This document shows positions 31,593 to 38,161 of a DNA stretch of 38,161 bases, piece by piece. Below the pieces are notes generated by a model. That model did no database searches, was not told where the DNA came from, and saw only the letters and a list, made by a program, of their open reading frames with translations. The stretch is from JAKZSU01 sp047517485 (lineage in GTDB: Bacteria > Pseudomonadota > Alphaproteobacteria > UBA7887), in NCBI GenBank assembly GCA_047517485.1, contig JAKZSU010000211.1, positions 1 to 38,161 on the forward strand, given 5' to 3'. The first letter of the stretch is position 1. Each line of letters opens with the position of its first letter. The translations under genes were made by a program, and so were the position numbers.

Positions 31593-32066
31593 TCAATATC
31601 CGGTCGTCACCTCGACCAGAATATTATCCGGATCGCGCATATAGACCGACCCCTCCTCCTCCGAGCCATGCAGCGAATAGGAAATGTCTTGTTCCTTGAG
31701 GCTCTGGAGAACGGCCTGAAATTGCTTTGTCCCGGCCTTCAAGGCGACATGGTGCATGCTGCCGATACCGCGCACGGTCGGCGCCGGGCCATGCTCGGGA
31801 AAGTCGAAGAACGCCAACGAATTGCCGCCGCCCATGTCGAGAAATATGTGGGTCGACGTGGGATCGTCGTGATTGGTGATGATCCGCGTCAGCCGCATCT
31901 TCAAGACTCCGGTATAGAACTGAATAGTCGCATCGAGGTCCGAGCTGATCAGCGCCAAATGATTGACCCCGCCGGTCAGCACCGTGTCCGGCGCCGGCGG
32001 ATCGTCGGACAGAAAGCGCGCTCGCAGCGCCGCGCGCCGCGCCTCGTGTGCGTCAAGTTCGGCCAT
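31593..32066 (-). CDS. VOC-family (glyoxalase/dioxygenase fold) protein
   Basis: A 157-residue protein with two betaalphabetabetabeta modules: VNHLALISSDLDATIQFYTGVLKMRL and MHHVALKAGTKQFQAVLQSL, ending YMRDPDNILVEVTT with the acidic metal ligand. His in VNHLAL, His in MHHVAL and Glu in VEVTT are likely metal-binding residues. The reaction is unknown. A ~35-residue N-terminal extension precedes the fold. Element C lies just beyond its start. Confidence 0.85.
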   Translation of the reverse strand: MAELDAHEARRAALRARFLSDDPPAPDTVLTGGVNHLALISSDLDATIQFYTGVLKMRLTRIITNHDDPTSTHIFLDMGGGNSLAFFDFPEHGPAPTVRGIGSMHHVALKAGTKQFQAVLQSLKEQDISYSLHGSEEEGSVYMRDPDNILVEVTTGY

Positions 32067-32122
32067 GATCTTCCTCCGTCATGGGCATCGCTGAATTTGG
32101 TTAATTCGGGGGTCGAAGTTAA

Positions 32123-32270
32123 TACCTTTCCGGGCATAATTGAACCGGTTTGATGGGCCAAATTGGCTTTTCGAGTAGCCGTGGCGCGACAGGCGATGCG
32201 GCGCATCGGCCAAGCGACGCAACGCGCCCGAATAGCCGAGTTGGCCCCGCTCCCGCGTGCCGATCAGCAA
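32123..32270 (+). repeat. Half-copy of the MITE-like element (element C)
   Basis: ATACCTTTCCGGGCATAATTG at about 32124 (similar to the element A terminus), then GGGCCAAATTGGCTTTTCG and a palindrome around GATGCGGCGCATC, match one half of elements A and B. The matching second half and inverse terminus are not found; the likeness fades near 32270. Confidence 0.65.
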
Positions 32271-32540
32271 GGCCGGATACATATCAGCGACTTCCGATAT
32301 TCCGCAAAACTCTCTCATGCGCACCGCAGGCGGTTCATACATTCGGGTAAACAGCGGGCGTCCAGGCCGCCACTTTTCGATGACCGAAGCGGCGGCAATA
32401 GCCGACGAAACAGGCGCCAAAGCCGATACGTTTCGGCCGACCATCGAGCCCCGGCGCGGCCTCGCCGCCGCGCCGACATTGCACCCGACCACCGAACCCC
32501 CTAAAACGACTCGGCAAAATGAATGGTGGGAGGCGAGGCG
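32271..32540 (+). other. Gap without an assignable gene
   Basis: About 270 bases between element C and the dienelactone hydrolase gene. The minus strand reads open here (for example RPGRPLFTRMYEPPAVRMRE near 32340-32400), which could be a gene fragment, but there is no start signal, the frame continues antisense to a real gene, and I recognise no family. The ribosome site GGGAGG of the next gene is at 32527-32532. Confidence 0.4.
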
Positions 32541-33215
32541 ATGGCGGGCACGATGGTCACTATGACGGCGGTCGACGGACATGCGTATCAGGCCTATCAC
32601 GTGGCGGCGGGCGGGGCGGCACGGCGCGGTGGCTTGGTCGTGGTGCAAGAGATCTTCGGGGTCAACAGCCACATCCGCGACGTCGCCGACCGCTTCGCCG
32701 CGCAAGGGTACGAGGTCTACGCGCCGGCGCTGTTCGACCGGGTCGAGCGGGATTTCGAGACCGGGTACGAGCCGGCCGATATCGAGACCGGCGTCGCGCT
32801 GATGCAGAAAGCCGATCTCGCCAACGCGGTGCTCGACGTCCAGGCTTGCGTCGACGCGCTCGGCGGCGCCGGCAAGGTCGGGGTGGTCGGCTATTGCTGG
32901 GGCGGCACGGTGACTTGGGCGGCGGCGTGCCGGGCGACCGGGGTCGCGGCGTGCGTGCCCTATTACGGCGGCGCTATCGCCAACGATCTCGATCTTTCTC
33001 CCGGCTGTCCGGTGATGATGCAGTTCGGCGAGCACGACGCCTCGATCCCGATGGACAAGGTCGCGGTGATCCGCGAGCGCCGGCCGGAGCCGACCTATCA
33101 CGTCTACGATGCCGAACACGGCTTCAATTGCGATCAGCGTGGCTCCTATAACCAAACCGCGGCGGCGCTCGCGCTCGAACGCACGCTCGCCTTTTTCACC
33201 ACCCACGTCGGCTAA
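32541..33215 (+). CDS. Dienelactone hydrolase-family protein
   Basis: A 224-residue alpha/beta hydrolase. The triad Cys119 (GYCWGG), Asp166 (FGEHDASIP) and His193 (DAEHGFNCD), with Glu37 in QEIFGVN, is that of dienelactone hydrolase, which opens 4-carboxymethylenebutenolide in chloroaromatic breakdown; many members have other or unknown substrates. The ATG at 32541 has GGGAGG eight bases upstream. No aromatic degradation genes are adjacent. Confidence 0.9.
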   Translation: MAGTMVTMTAVDGHAYQAYHVAAGGAARRGGLVVVQEIFGVNSHIRDVADRFAAQGYEVYAPALFDRVERDFETGYEPADIETGVALMQKADLANAVLDVQACVDALGGAGKVGVVGYCWGGTVTWAAACRATGVAACVPYYGGAIANDLDLSPGCPVMMQFGEHDASIPMDKVAVIRERRPEPTYHVYDAEHGFNCDQRGSYNQTAAALALERTLAFFTTHVG

Positions 33216-33278
33216 GCCGACCACCGAAAGTAATTCGGCTAAATCGACGGTGGGGTTTATTTTTCGAAAGGACCGACC

Positions 33279-33662
33279 ATGAGACAGCTTGCGATCGCCT
33301 GCGCCGCCTTCCTGCTCCTCGTCACCCCGGCGCTCGCCGCCGACGAATTGATCATCGAAGACCTGGTGGTCGGCGACGGCGCCGCCGCCGCGGTGGGCAA
33401 CACGGTGTCGGTCCACTATACCGGCTGGACCGAGGACGGGAACAAGTTCGACAGCTCGCTCGAACGCGGCCAGAGCTTCTCGTTTCAGCTCGGCGCCCGC
33501 CAGGTGATCCGCGGTTGGGACGAAGGCGTCAAGGGCATGAAGGTCGGCGGCAAGCGCCGCCTCGTCATCCCCCCGGAATGGGGCTACTTCAGCCGCGACC
33601 TCGGCATCATCCCGCCCAACTCGACCCTGATCTTCGAGGTCGAGCTGCTCGGCATCGAGTAG
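33279..33662 (+). CDS. Periplasmic FKBP-type peptidyl-prolyl isomerase
   Basis: A 127-residue protein with a signal peptide (1-20, cut after ALA) and a single FKBP domain: VSVHYTGWTEDGNKFDSSLERG, FQLGARQVIRGWDEGVKGMKVGG and IPPEWGY, ending STLIFEVELLGIE. It should assist folding of proline-containing envelope proteins in the periplasm. GAAAGGA lies about eight bases before the ATG. It is followed after eight bases by mtnP. Confidence 0.93.
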   Translation: MRQLAIACAAFLLLVTPALAADELIIEDLVVGDGAAAAVGNTVSVHYTGWTEDGNKFDSSLERGQSFSFQLGARQVIRGWDEGVKGMKVGGKRRLVIPPEWGYFSRDLGIIPPNSTLIFEVELLGIE

Positions 33663-33670
33663 GCCGCGTC

Positions 33671-34546
<876 letters not shown>

Positions 34547-34555
34547 AGGGAGGCT

Positions 34556-34820
34556 AGAGCCTTTCATGTCTAGTTGGAAACGGTTTGATGTGCCAAATTG
34601 GCCTTTCGGGTAGGCGCGACGCGACGGGCGATGTGTGTGCATCGGCCGAGCGTCGCAACGCATCCGAAAGGTCAATTTGGCCCACCGAAGGCCGCGCTCC
34701 AGTGCGCCGTGGCGTCGTCGCGCGCCTTGCCCGATGCACACACATCGCGCGGCACCGCGCTCCTAGCCGCGGCGCACGGGAGCGCGGTCAAACCGTCTCC
34801 AACTAGACATGAAAGGCTCT
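34556..34820 (+). repeat. MITE-like palindromic element B
   Basis: 265 bases bounded by AGAGCCTTTCATGTCTAGTTGG-type terminal inverted repeats of about 33 bases, 32 of which match. The interior carries CCAAATTGGCCTTTCGGGTAGG and GATGTGTGTGCATC palindromes shared, in reverse orientation, with element A. It lies between mtnP and the next gene and ends three bases before that gene's ATG. Confidence 0.85.
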
Positions 34821-34823
34821 GAA

Positions 34824-35258
34824 ATGGCCGATTATATTCCCGCCACCCTCGATTGGGTTCGCGACCAGGTCGCGCTCTATGAAAGCAGCGGCGGCACCGA
34901 AGGCACGACGTTGCGCGACTCGGGCCTGCCCTGCATCATCGTCACCCACACCGGCAACAAGACCGGCGGGGTGCGCAAAATCCCGGTGATGCGGGTCAAG
35001 GTCGACGACGGCTATGTGCTCATCGGCTCCTACGGCGGACGCGAAAAGAACCCGGTCTGGGTCTATAACCTGCGCGCCAACGGGGATGTCGAAATTCGCG
35101 ACAAGACCGAGGTTTTCCCAATGCGGGTGCGCGAGGTGCATGACGATCCGGAACGCCAGCGCCTGTGGGATGCCGGCGCCGCCGCCTATCCGCCCTACAA
35201 TGACTATCAGGCGAAAACCGACCGCAAAATTCCGGTGTTCATCGCCGAGCCGGTCTGA
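34824..35258 (+). CDS. Nitroreductase/deazaflavin-dependent oxidoreductase family protein (DUF385)
   Basis: A 144-residue split-barrel protein. LPCIIVTHTGNKTGGVRKIPVMRV and YVLIGSYGGREKNPVWVYNLRAN are typical of the DUF385/Ddn-like family, many of which use the deazaflavin F420 in actinobacteria; the cofactor in a proteobacterium is uncertain. The ATG at 34824 is preferred over 34809, which lies inside element B. The ribosome site (GAAAGG) is supplied by the element terminus. It is followed by an SDR gene after 26 bases. Confidence 0.85.
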   Translation: MADYIPATLDWVRDQVALYESSGGTEGTTLRDSGLPCIIVTHTGNKTGGVRKIPVMRVKVDDGYVLIGSYGGREKNPVWVYNLRANGDVEIRDKTEVFPMRVREVHDDPERQRLWDAGAAAYPPYNDYQAKTDRKIPVFIAEPV

Positions 35259-35284
35259 CGCGGGCACCAGAAAGGCACGGCGCC

Positions 35285-36052
35285 ATGGCGGACGAGGAAT
35301 TTCACCATCGTACGGTTCTGGTAACCGGTGGCAGCCGCGGCATCGGCCGGGCGATTTGCACCCGGTTGGCCGCCACCGGCGCGCGGATCGCGATTAATTA
35401 CGCGGCTAACCAAGCGGCAGCGGCCGAGACTTTGGCGGAAGTGACCGCCGCCGGCGGCACCGGCGCTTTGTTTCAGGCCGATGTATCGGATCTCGACCAA
35501 ATGAAACAGATGTATGGCGATATCGAGGCCCGACTCGGCCCCGTCGACTTGCTGGTCGCCAATGCCGGGGTCGCCCGCGCCGGCGACAATATCGACATGG
35601 ATTTCGATATTTGGAACGAGATGATGCGGGTCAACCTCGATGGCACGTTTTATACCATTTGGCTCGCCAAGGACGGCATGCTGGCGCGTGGATTCGGTCG
35701 CATCGTGTGTATCTCGTCGGCGGTCGGTTTGGCGCGCAACCCGCTGGCGCCGGATCGCCTGATTGCCTACGGCACCTCGAAGGCCGCGATCGTCGGCCTG
35801 TCGCGCAGTTGTGCGAGCGCGCTCGGCCCCGATATCCGAGTCAACTGCATCGCGCCTGGCTTTATCGAAACCGAGATGACCGAAAACGCGTCCGAAGAGG
35901 GCCGGCGGAAGCTGCGCGATCTGACCCCCTTGGGCCGCTTCGGCCAACCCGAGGAGATCGCCGAGATGGCGTATTTTCTGCTCAGCGACCGCTCGAGCTT
36001 CACCACCGGCCAGACCATCGTCGCCTCGGGCGGATTGGTCACCGTACCGTAG
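35285..36052 (+). CDS. Short-chain dehydrogenase/reductase
   Basis: A 255-residue classical SDR of the FabG/PhaB type. The cofactor loop is TGGSRGIGRAI, LLVANAGVAR is the NNAG-equivalent, ISSAVG gives the serine and Tyr-x3-Lys is YGTSK. The tail ends GQTIVASGGLVTV. It may reduce a 3-oxoacyl thioester, but substrate cannot be told from sequence. Its TAG stop at 36050-36052 is the start of a TAGAGCATGAT motif like the ends of palindromic elements. Confidence 0.9.
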   Translation: MADEEFHHRTVLVTGGSRGIGRAICTRLAATGARIAINYAANQAAAAETLAEVTAAGGTGALFQADVSDLDQMKQMYGDIEARLGPVDLLVANAGVARAGDNIDMDFDIWNEMMRVNLDGTFYTIWLAKDGMLARGFGRIVCISSAVGLARNPLAPDRLIAYGTSKAAIVGLSRSCASALGPDIRVNCIAPGFIETEMTENASEEGRRKLRDLTPLGRFGQPEEIAEMAYFLLSDRSSFTTGQTIVASGGLVTVP

Positions 36053-36072
36053 AGCATGATAGGATCAAATGA
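36050..36072 (+). repeat. TAGAG-type element remnant at an SDR stop codon
   Basis: TAGAGCATGATAGGATCAAA resembles the outer part of dispersed alphaproteobacterial palindromes that begin AGAGCATGAT. No inverse copy is found nearby, so this is at most a half-element. It begins exactly at the TAG stop codon of the preceding gene. Confidence 0.4.
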
Positions 36073-36099
36073 AGTAGGCAGTCGCGGAAGGAAGACCGC

Positions 36100-36738
36100 A
36101 TGGACGCCCGTCACCTCAAGTCGATACAGCGGCCGATAAAAGAACGATTCCGCGCCCAGCCGGACGAGGCGCGGATCACCCTCAAGGCCACCGGCCGCAT
36201 CGACGATGATGACATCGTCTGCAAGGTCGATACCGCCCGCGCCGAGGTGAAAGCCGGTCTGCACCCGGCATCGGGCGGGTCAAAACACACCGTTTGCTCG
36301 GGCGACATGCTGCTCGAAGCCTTGGCCGCCTGCGCCGGGGTCACCCTGAAAGCGGTGGCGGTCAGCCTCGACATCGAAATCAAGAGCGGTACCGTGCGCG
36401 CCGAGGGCGACCTCGATTTCCGCGGCGCGTTGGGCATCGACTCCGAGGTGGCGGTCGGTTTCTCCGACGTTCGCCTGCGCTTCGATCTCGACACCGACGC
36501 GAGCCCGGCCGAACGCGACCGGCTGATCGAGATGACCGAGCGCTACTGCGTCGTCTATCAGACCTTGCGCCAATCGCCGCGGCTCGGCCTCGAGACCCAT
36601 CTCGTGGTGCCCGGCGAGGCCCCTATGCCGGTCGGCATCGAGGGCGTCGAGGGGACGCCGAGGCCGCCATCGAAGCCCGCCTCTACGCGCTCCGGCTCGC
36701 CGCCTCGCACGCCTTGTGAGCGGCGGCAGCGGCGCTAA
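36100..36738 (+). CDS. OsmC-family protein with a probable frameshifted C-terminus
   Basis: A 212-residue peroxide-related OsmC/Ohr-fold protein. The redox cysteines are Cys78 (EALAACAGVTLKAV) and Cys150 (ERYCVVYQTL). After residue ~185 the frame turns into a low-complexity, proline/arginine-rich tail (TPRPPSKPASTRSGSPPR). Adding one G to the G-run at 36651-36654 would give GDAEAAIEARLYALRLAAS, a good amphipathic helix ending at a TGA at 36717-36719. The tail is thus likely a recent mutation or a sequencing error. The ATG at 36100 has GGAAGG upstream. Confidence 0.82.
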   Translation: MDARHLKSIQRPIKERFRAQPDEARITLKATGRIDDDDIVCKVDTARAEVKAGLHPASGGSKHTVCSGDMLLEALAACAGVTLKAVAVSLDIEIKSGTVRAEGDLDFRGALGIDSEVAVGFSDVRLRFDLDTDASPAERDRLIEMTERYCVVYQTLRQSPRLGLETHLVVPGEAPMPVGIEGVEGTPRPPSKPASTRSGSPPRTPCERRQRR

Positions 36739-36805
36739 CTTTTCGAGAGCCATTCGACCCACACAACTGCCCCAAGCTGGTATAAAGCAGGGCGACGCCG
36801 AGCTG

Positions 36806-36842
36806 AAAAAAGGGGCGGGCGACCACGACCGCGATCGCCCGC
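36806..36842 (-). terminator. Rho-independent terminator of the secreted-protein gene
   Basis: Read on the minus strand, a GC-rich stem (GCGGGCGA/TCGCCCGC, plus-strand 36835-36842 and 36815-36822) is followed by CCC and six T (36806-36811). It lies 34 bases beyond the stop of the gene at 36876-37358. Confidence 0.8.
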
Positions 36843-36875
36843 ATTCATCAGTCGTGGGAGGTCATTCCCAGAATG

Positions 36876-37358
36876 TCACATCGCCGGCTTCCAGGAGCCG
36901 TCGAAGCACGCGAGATAATAGTTGCCGTCGTCGCCTTCCATCCACCAGGTGCCAGACCCGGTCGCGCCGACAAACTTCCCAGTGAGGCCTTCCAGGCCCC
37001 ATGTGCCCTTGCTGCCGTCGCCCTCGCTGGTGCCGGAAATCAATATCTTATCGCCGTCAGAGTCGGTGCGAACGCACTTGCCAGTCTCGCCGACCACCGA
37101 TCCTCCTTTTAGCTCTAAGGCACCGGTGCATGGCCCAGCCATTCCGTGCAGTGCTGAAGCCGTGTCTTCGAGCACGTATCCGGTGCCAATGGCGCTGTAG
37201 CTGATGACCATATGTCCGTCGGCAATCTCCAAAACGTCGAGAGACGTGTAGGTCGCCCCGTAGCAACCCTTAACCGGGTCAGCCATTGCCGGGTTACTGA
37301 TTGCCAACGTCGCGGCGGCGATCAGCGCCACCAAGCCCGTCTGATTTCCATACTTCAT
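36876..37358 (-). CDS. Small secreted protein of unknown function
   Basis: A 160-residue protein with a signal peptide (LVALIAAATLAISNPAMA, cut near residue 26) and a mature part rich in glycine and short strands. GTWGLEGLTGKFVGATGSGTWW recalls beta-barrel repeats of the allene-oxide-cyclase-like or similar secreted barrels. Four cysteines in the mature part (CYGAT, GPCTG, GKCVR, LACFD) could make two disulfides in the periplasm. GGAGGACAATC precedes the ATG at 37358. A good terminator follows. It is divergent from the SARP fragment. Confidence 0.78.
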   Translation of the reverse strand: MKYGNQTGLVALIAAATLAISNPAMADPVKGCYGATYTSLDVLEIADGHMVISYSAIGTGYVLEDTASALHGMAGPCTGALELKGGSVVGETGKCVRTDSDGDKILISGTSEGDGSKGTWGLEGLTGKFVGATGSGTWWMEGDDGNYYLACFDGSWKPAM

Positions 37359-37490
37359 GATTGTCCTCCATAGGTTTCGACAATTTCCGCCCGCCCGCCA
37401 AAGTCGAATTCCGCGACTTGGCTAAGCGGCCCCCCGACGCAGTGCGAGTTGCGATTGAGCCGAGATCAGAGGCGAAGGTTAGAGCCCGGG

Positions 37491-37533
37491 CCGTGAAATC
37501 AGTGTCAGGGCAGCCGTGAAGCGAGCGTGAAAA
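37491..37533 (+). promoter_or_regulatory. Direct GTGAA-type repeats between divergent genes
   Basis: CCGTGAA (37491), a weaker GTCAGGG (37504), CCGTGAA (37514) and GCGTGAA (37525) recur with spacing close to 11-12 bases. SARP-family regulators bind heptamer direct repeats with 11-base spacing, so this may be a binding site for the adjacent regulator. The rest of the 346-base gap (37359-37704) shows nothing clear. Confidence 0.3.
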
Positions 37534-37704
37534 ATGCCCCGCGCGAGGTCAAAACCGGCGTTGCCGGCAAAAATTTCTGGCAATCCGCAAACGAGAAGGC
37601 TTCACCACAGCGGAAATCGTCCGCTCCCTTCGTCCAACACCATTGCCGGATTCGCGATTCGACCCGAATTCCCCTAGCATGGTTGTATCGGAGGGCAATG
37701 GACG

Positions 37705-37971
37705 ATGAGCGCGCTGAGCCTCGCATTATTGGGCGGATTTAAGCTCCAAACCGAGACCGGCGACGCCGTACCCGCGCGCCAAAAAAGGGTTCAGGCGCTA
37801 CTCGGCTATCTGGCTATGCATCCCGGCCAGGCGCAGCGACGCGACAAGCTGGCGACCCTGCTGTGGAGTCGCAGCGACGACGAGCACGCGCGCCAAAGCC
37901 TTCGCCAAACCATCCGAGAGCTTCGTAAATCACCACAACTCACTAGTGTCCGGTTAAAAATCGAATAAATT
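37705..37971 (+). pseudogene. SARP-type transcriptional regulator truncated by an insertion sequence
   Basis: The first ~80 codons encode the winged-helix DNA-binding domain of a SARP/BTAD regulator: LALLGGFKLQTETGDAVPAR, KRVQALLGYLAMHPGQAQRRDKLATLLWSR and ARQSLRQTIRELRKS. The bacterial transcriptional activation domain and any ATPase or TPR part are missing. At about 37944 the frame runs into an IS4-type terminus, which supplies the last codons (TSVRLKIE) and the TAA at 37969-37971. GGAGGG lies nine bases before the ATG. The full gene presumably continues beyond the IS. Confidence 0.8.
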
Positions 37972-38161
37972 CAATTGGTTGGTTATTTGCGAAGCGTTGC
38001 ATCTGTTTTCGTCTCCCGCACGTGCTTGATGTATGGGCATTTTCTCGAAGAGGGTCACCGAGAGGATCTGTAACAAAGTGTAGAGCGAGGCGTCCAGGTC
38101 GAGGCGCTTCTTGACGATGGCGACGAGGACGTAGACCGAGACGGCAATCCAGATCTGCGTC
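37944..38161 (-). mobile_element. IS4-type insertion sequence, right-hand part
   Basis: The element begins near TAGTGTCCGGTTAAAA at 37944, a terminus typical of some IS4-family elements, and continues past the window end. The overlying CTAG at 37943-37946 could be part of a target site. It interrupts the SARP-type gene. Confidence 0.65.
37954..38161 (-). CDS. IS4-family DDE transposase, C-terminal fragment
   Basis: The last ~68 codons are present: TQIWIAVSVYVLVAIVKKRL, then LYTLLQILSVTLFEKMPIHQ and the terminal NQLNLFDF before the TAA at 37954-37956. These are characteristic of the C-terminal region of a widespread group of IS4-type transposases. The segment RAGDENRCNAS between them differs from the usual tail, possibly a double frameshift or natural variation. 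The catalytic domain lies outside the window. Confidence 0.8.
   Translation of the reverse strand, partial: TQIWIAVSVYVLVAIVKKRLDLDASLYTLLQILSVTLFEKMPIHQARAGDENRCNASQITNQLNLFDF

Noticed and set aside
32079..33416. 445-codon minus-strand reading frame
   Set aside because: Most of it is antisense to the dienelactone hydrolase and FKBP genes; only the part over 32271-32540 is unexplained and is listed separately.
36921..37200. Plus-strand frames opposite the small secreted protein
   Set aside because: The minus strand has a signal peptide, ribosome site and terminator; the plus frames have none.
37505..37726. 73-codon minus-strand frame between the divergent genes
   Set aside because: It overlaps the SARP start region and the repeats, with no ribosome site or recognisable feature.

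Overview
The window is about 38 kb of GC-rich DNA with dense, short-gap operons. The gene content (waaA-lpxK-lpxL lipid A genes, hldD, a UbiK-type protein, a YbjN-type protein, L25 with an acidic tail, 'TAGAG' intergenic palindromes) points to an alphaproteobacterium, probably of the Rhodospirillales type. This is inferred from gene families; no marker phylogeny was possible. Both ends lie inside insertion sequences (IS3-type on the left, IS4-type on the right), as expected of a contig broken at repeats.

Layout. 1-1780 is an accessory strip of lower GC: an IS3-type end cutting a gene, a class II tRNA of leucine type but with anticodon UGG, a second tRNA-like RNA inside a long extended helix, a decayed IS1595-type transposase, and the last ~47 codons of a lipid A flippase-like ABC transporter. 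1783-7853 holds envelope genes: a secreted LPPGL-repeat protein, waaA, lpxK, lpxL, then convergent M23 peptidase and xseA. 7940-14821 is metabolic: purD, an NTF2-like protein, a peroxiredoxin-like protein, an AraC fragment, a mandelate racemase-like enzyme with a decayed partial duplicate, an amidase, a gamma-glutamylcyclotransferase-like protein and tadA. 14907-16974 is puuD-like, rluB-like and rsmD, with start/stop overlaps. 17016-20662 has an M1-type peptidase, proC, ybjN-like and ubiK-like genes. 20843-25490 is a tight operon: hldD, lgt, midA-like, pgeF, a 22-residue membrane peptide and a lipoprotein. 25571-29004 carries prs, rplY, pth and ychF. 29134-36738 has two methyltransferases, DoxX, VOC, dienelactone hydrolase, FKBP, mtnP, a DUF385 protein, an SDR and OsmC. 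The right end has a secreted protein and a SARP-type regulator cut by the IS.

Most genes are core housekeeping or envelope functions. The unusual content is (i) the two abnormal tRNA-like genes between IS remnants at the left end and (ii) several families of small palindromic elements that sit at gene 3' ends, in three cases supplying or lying on the stop codon, and that show signs of RNA structure conservation. No CRISPR array, prophage or secondary-metabolite cluster was seen.
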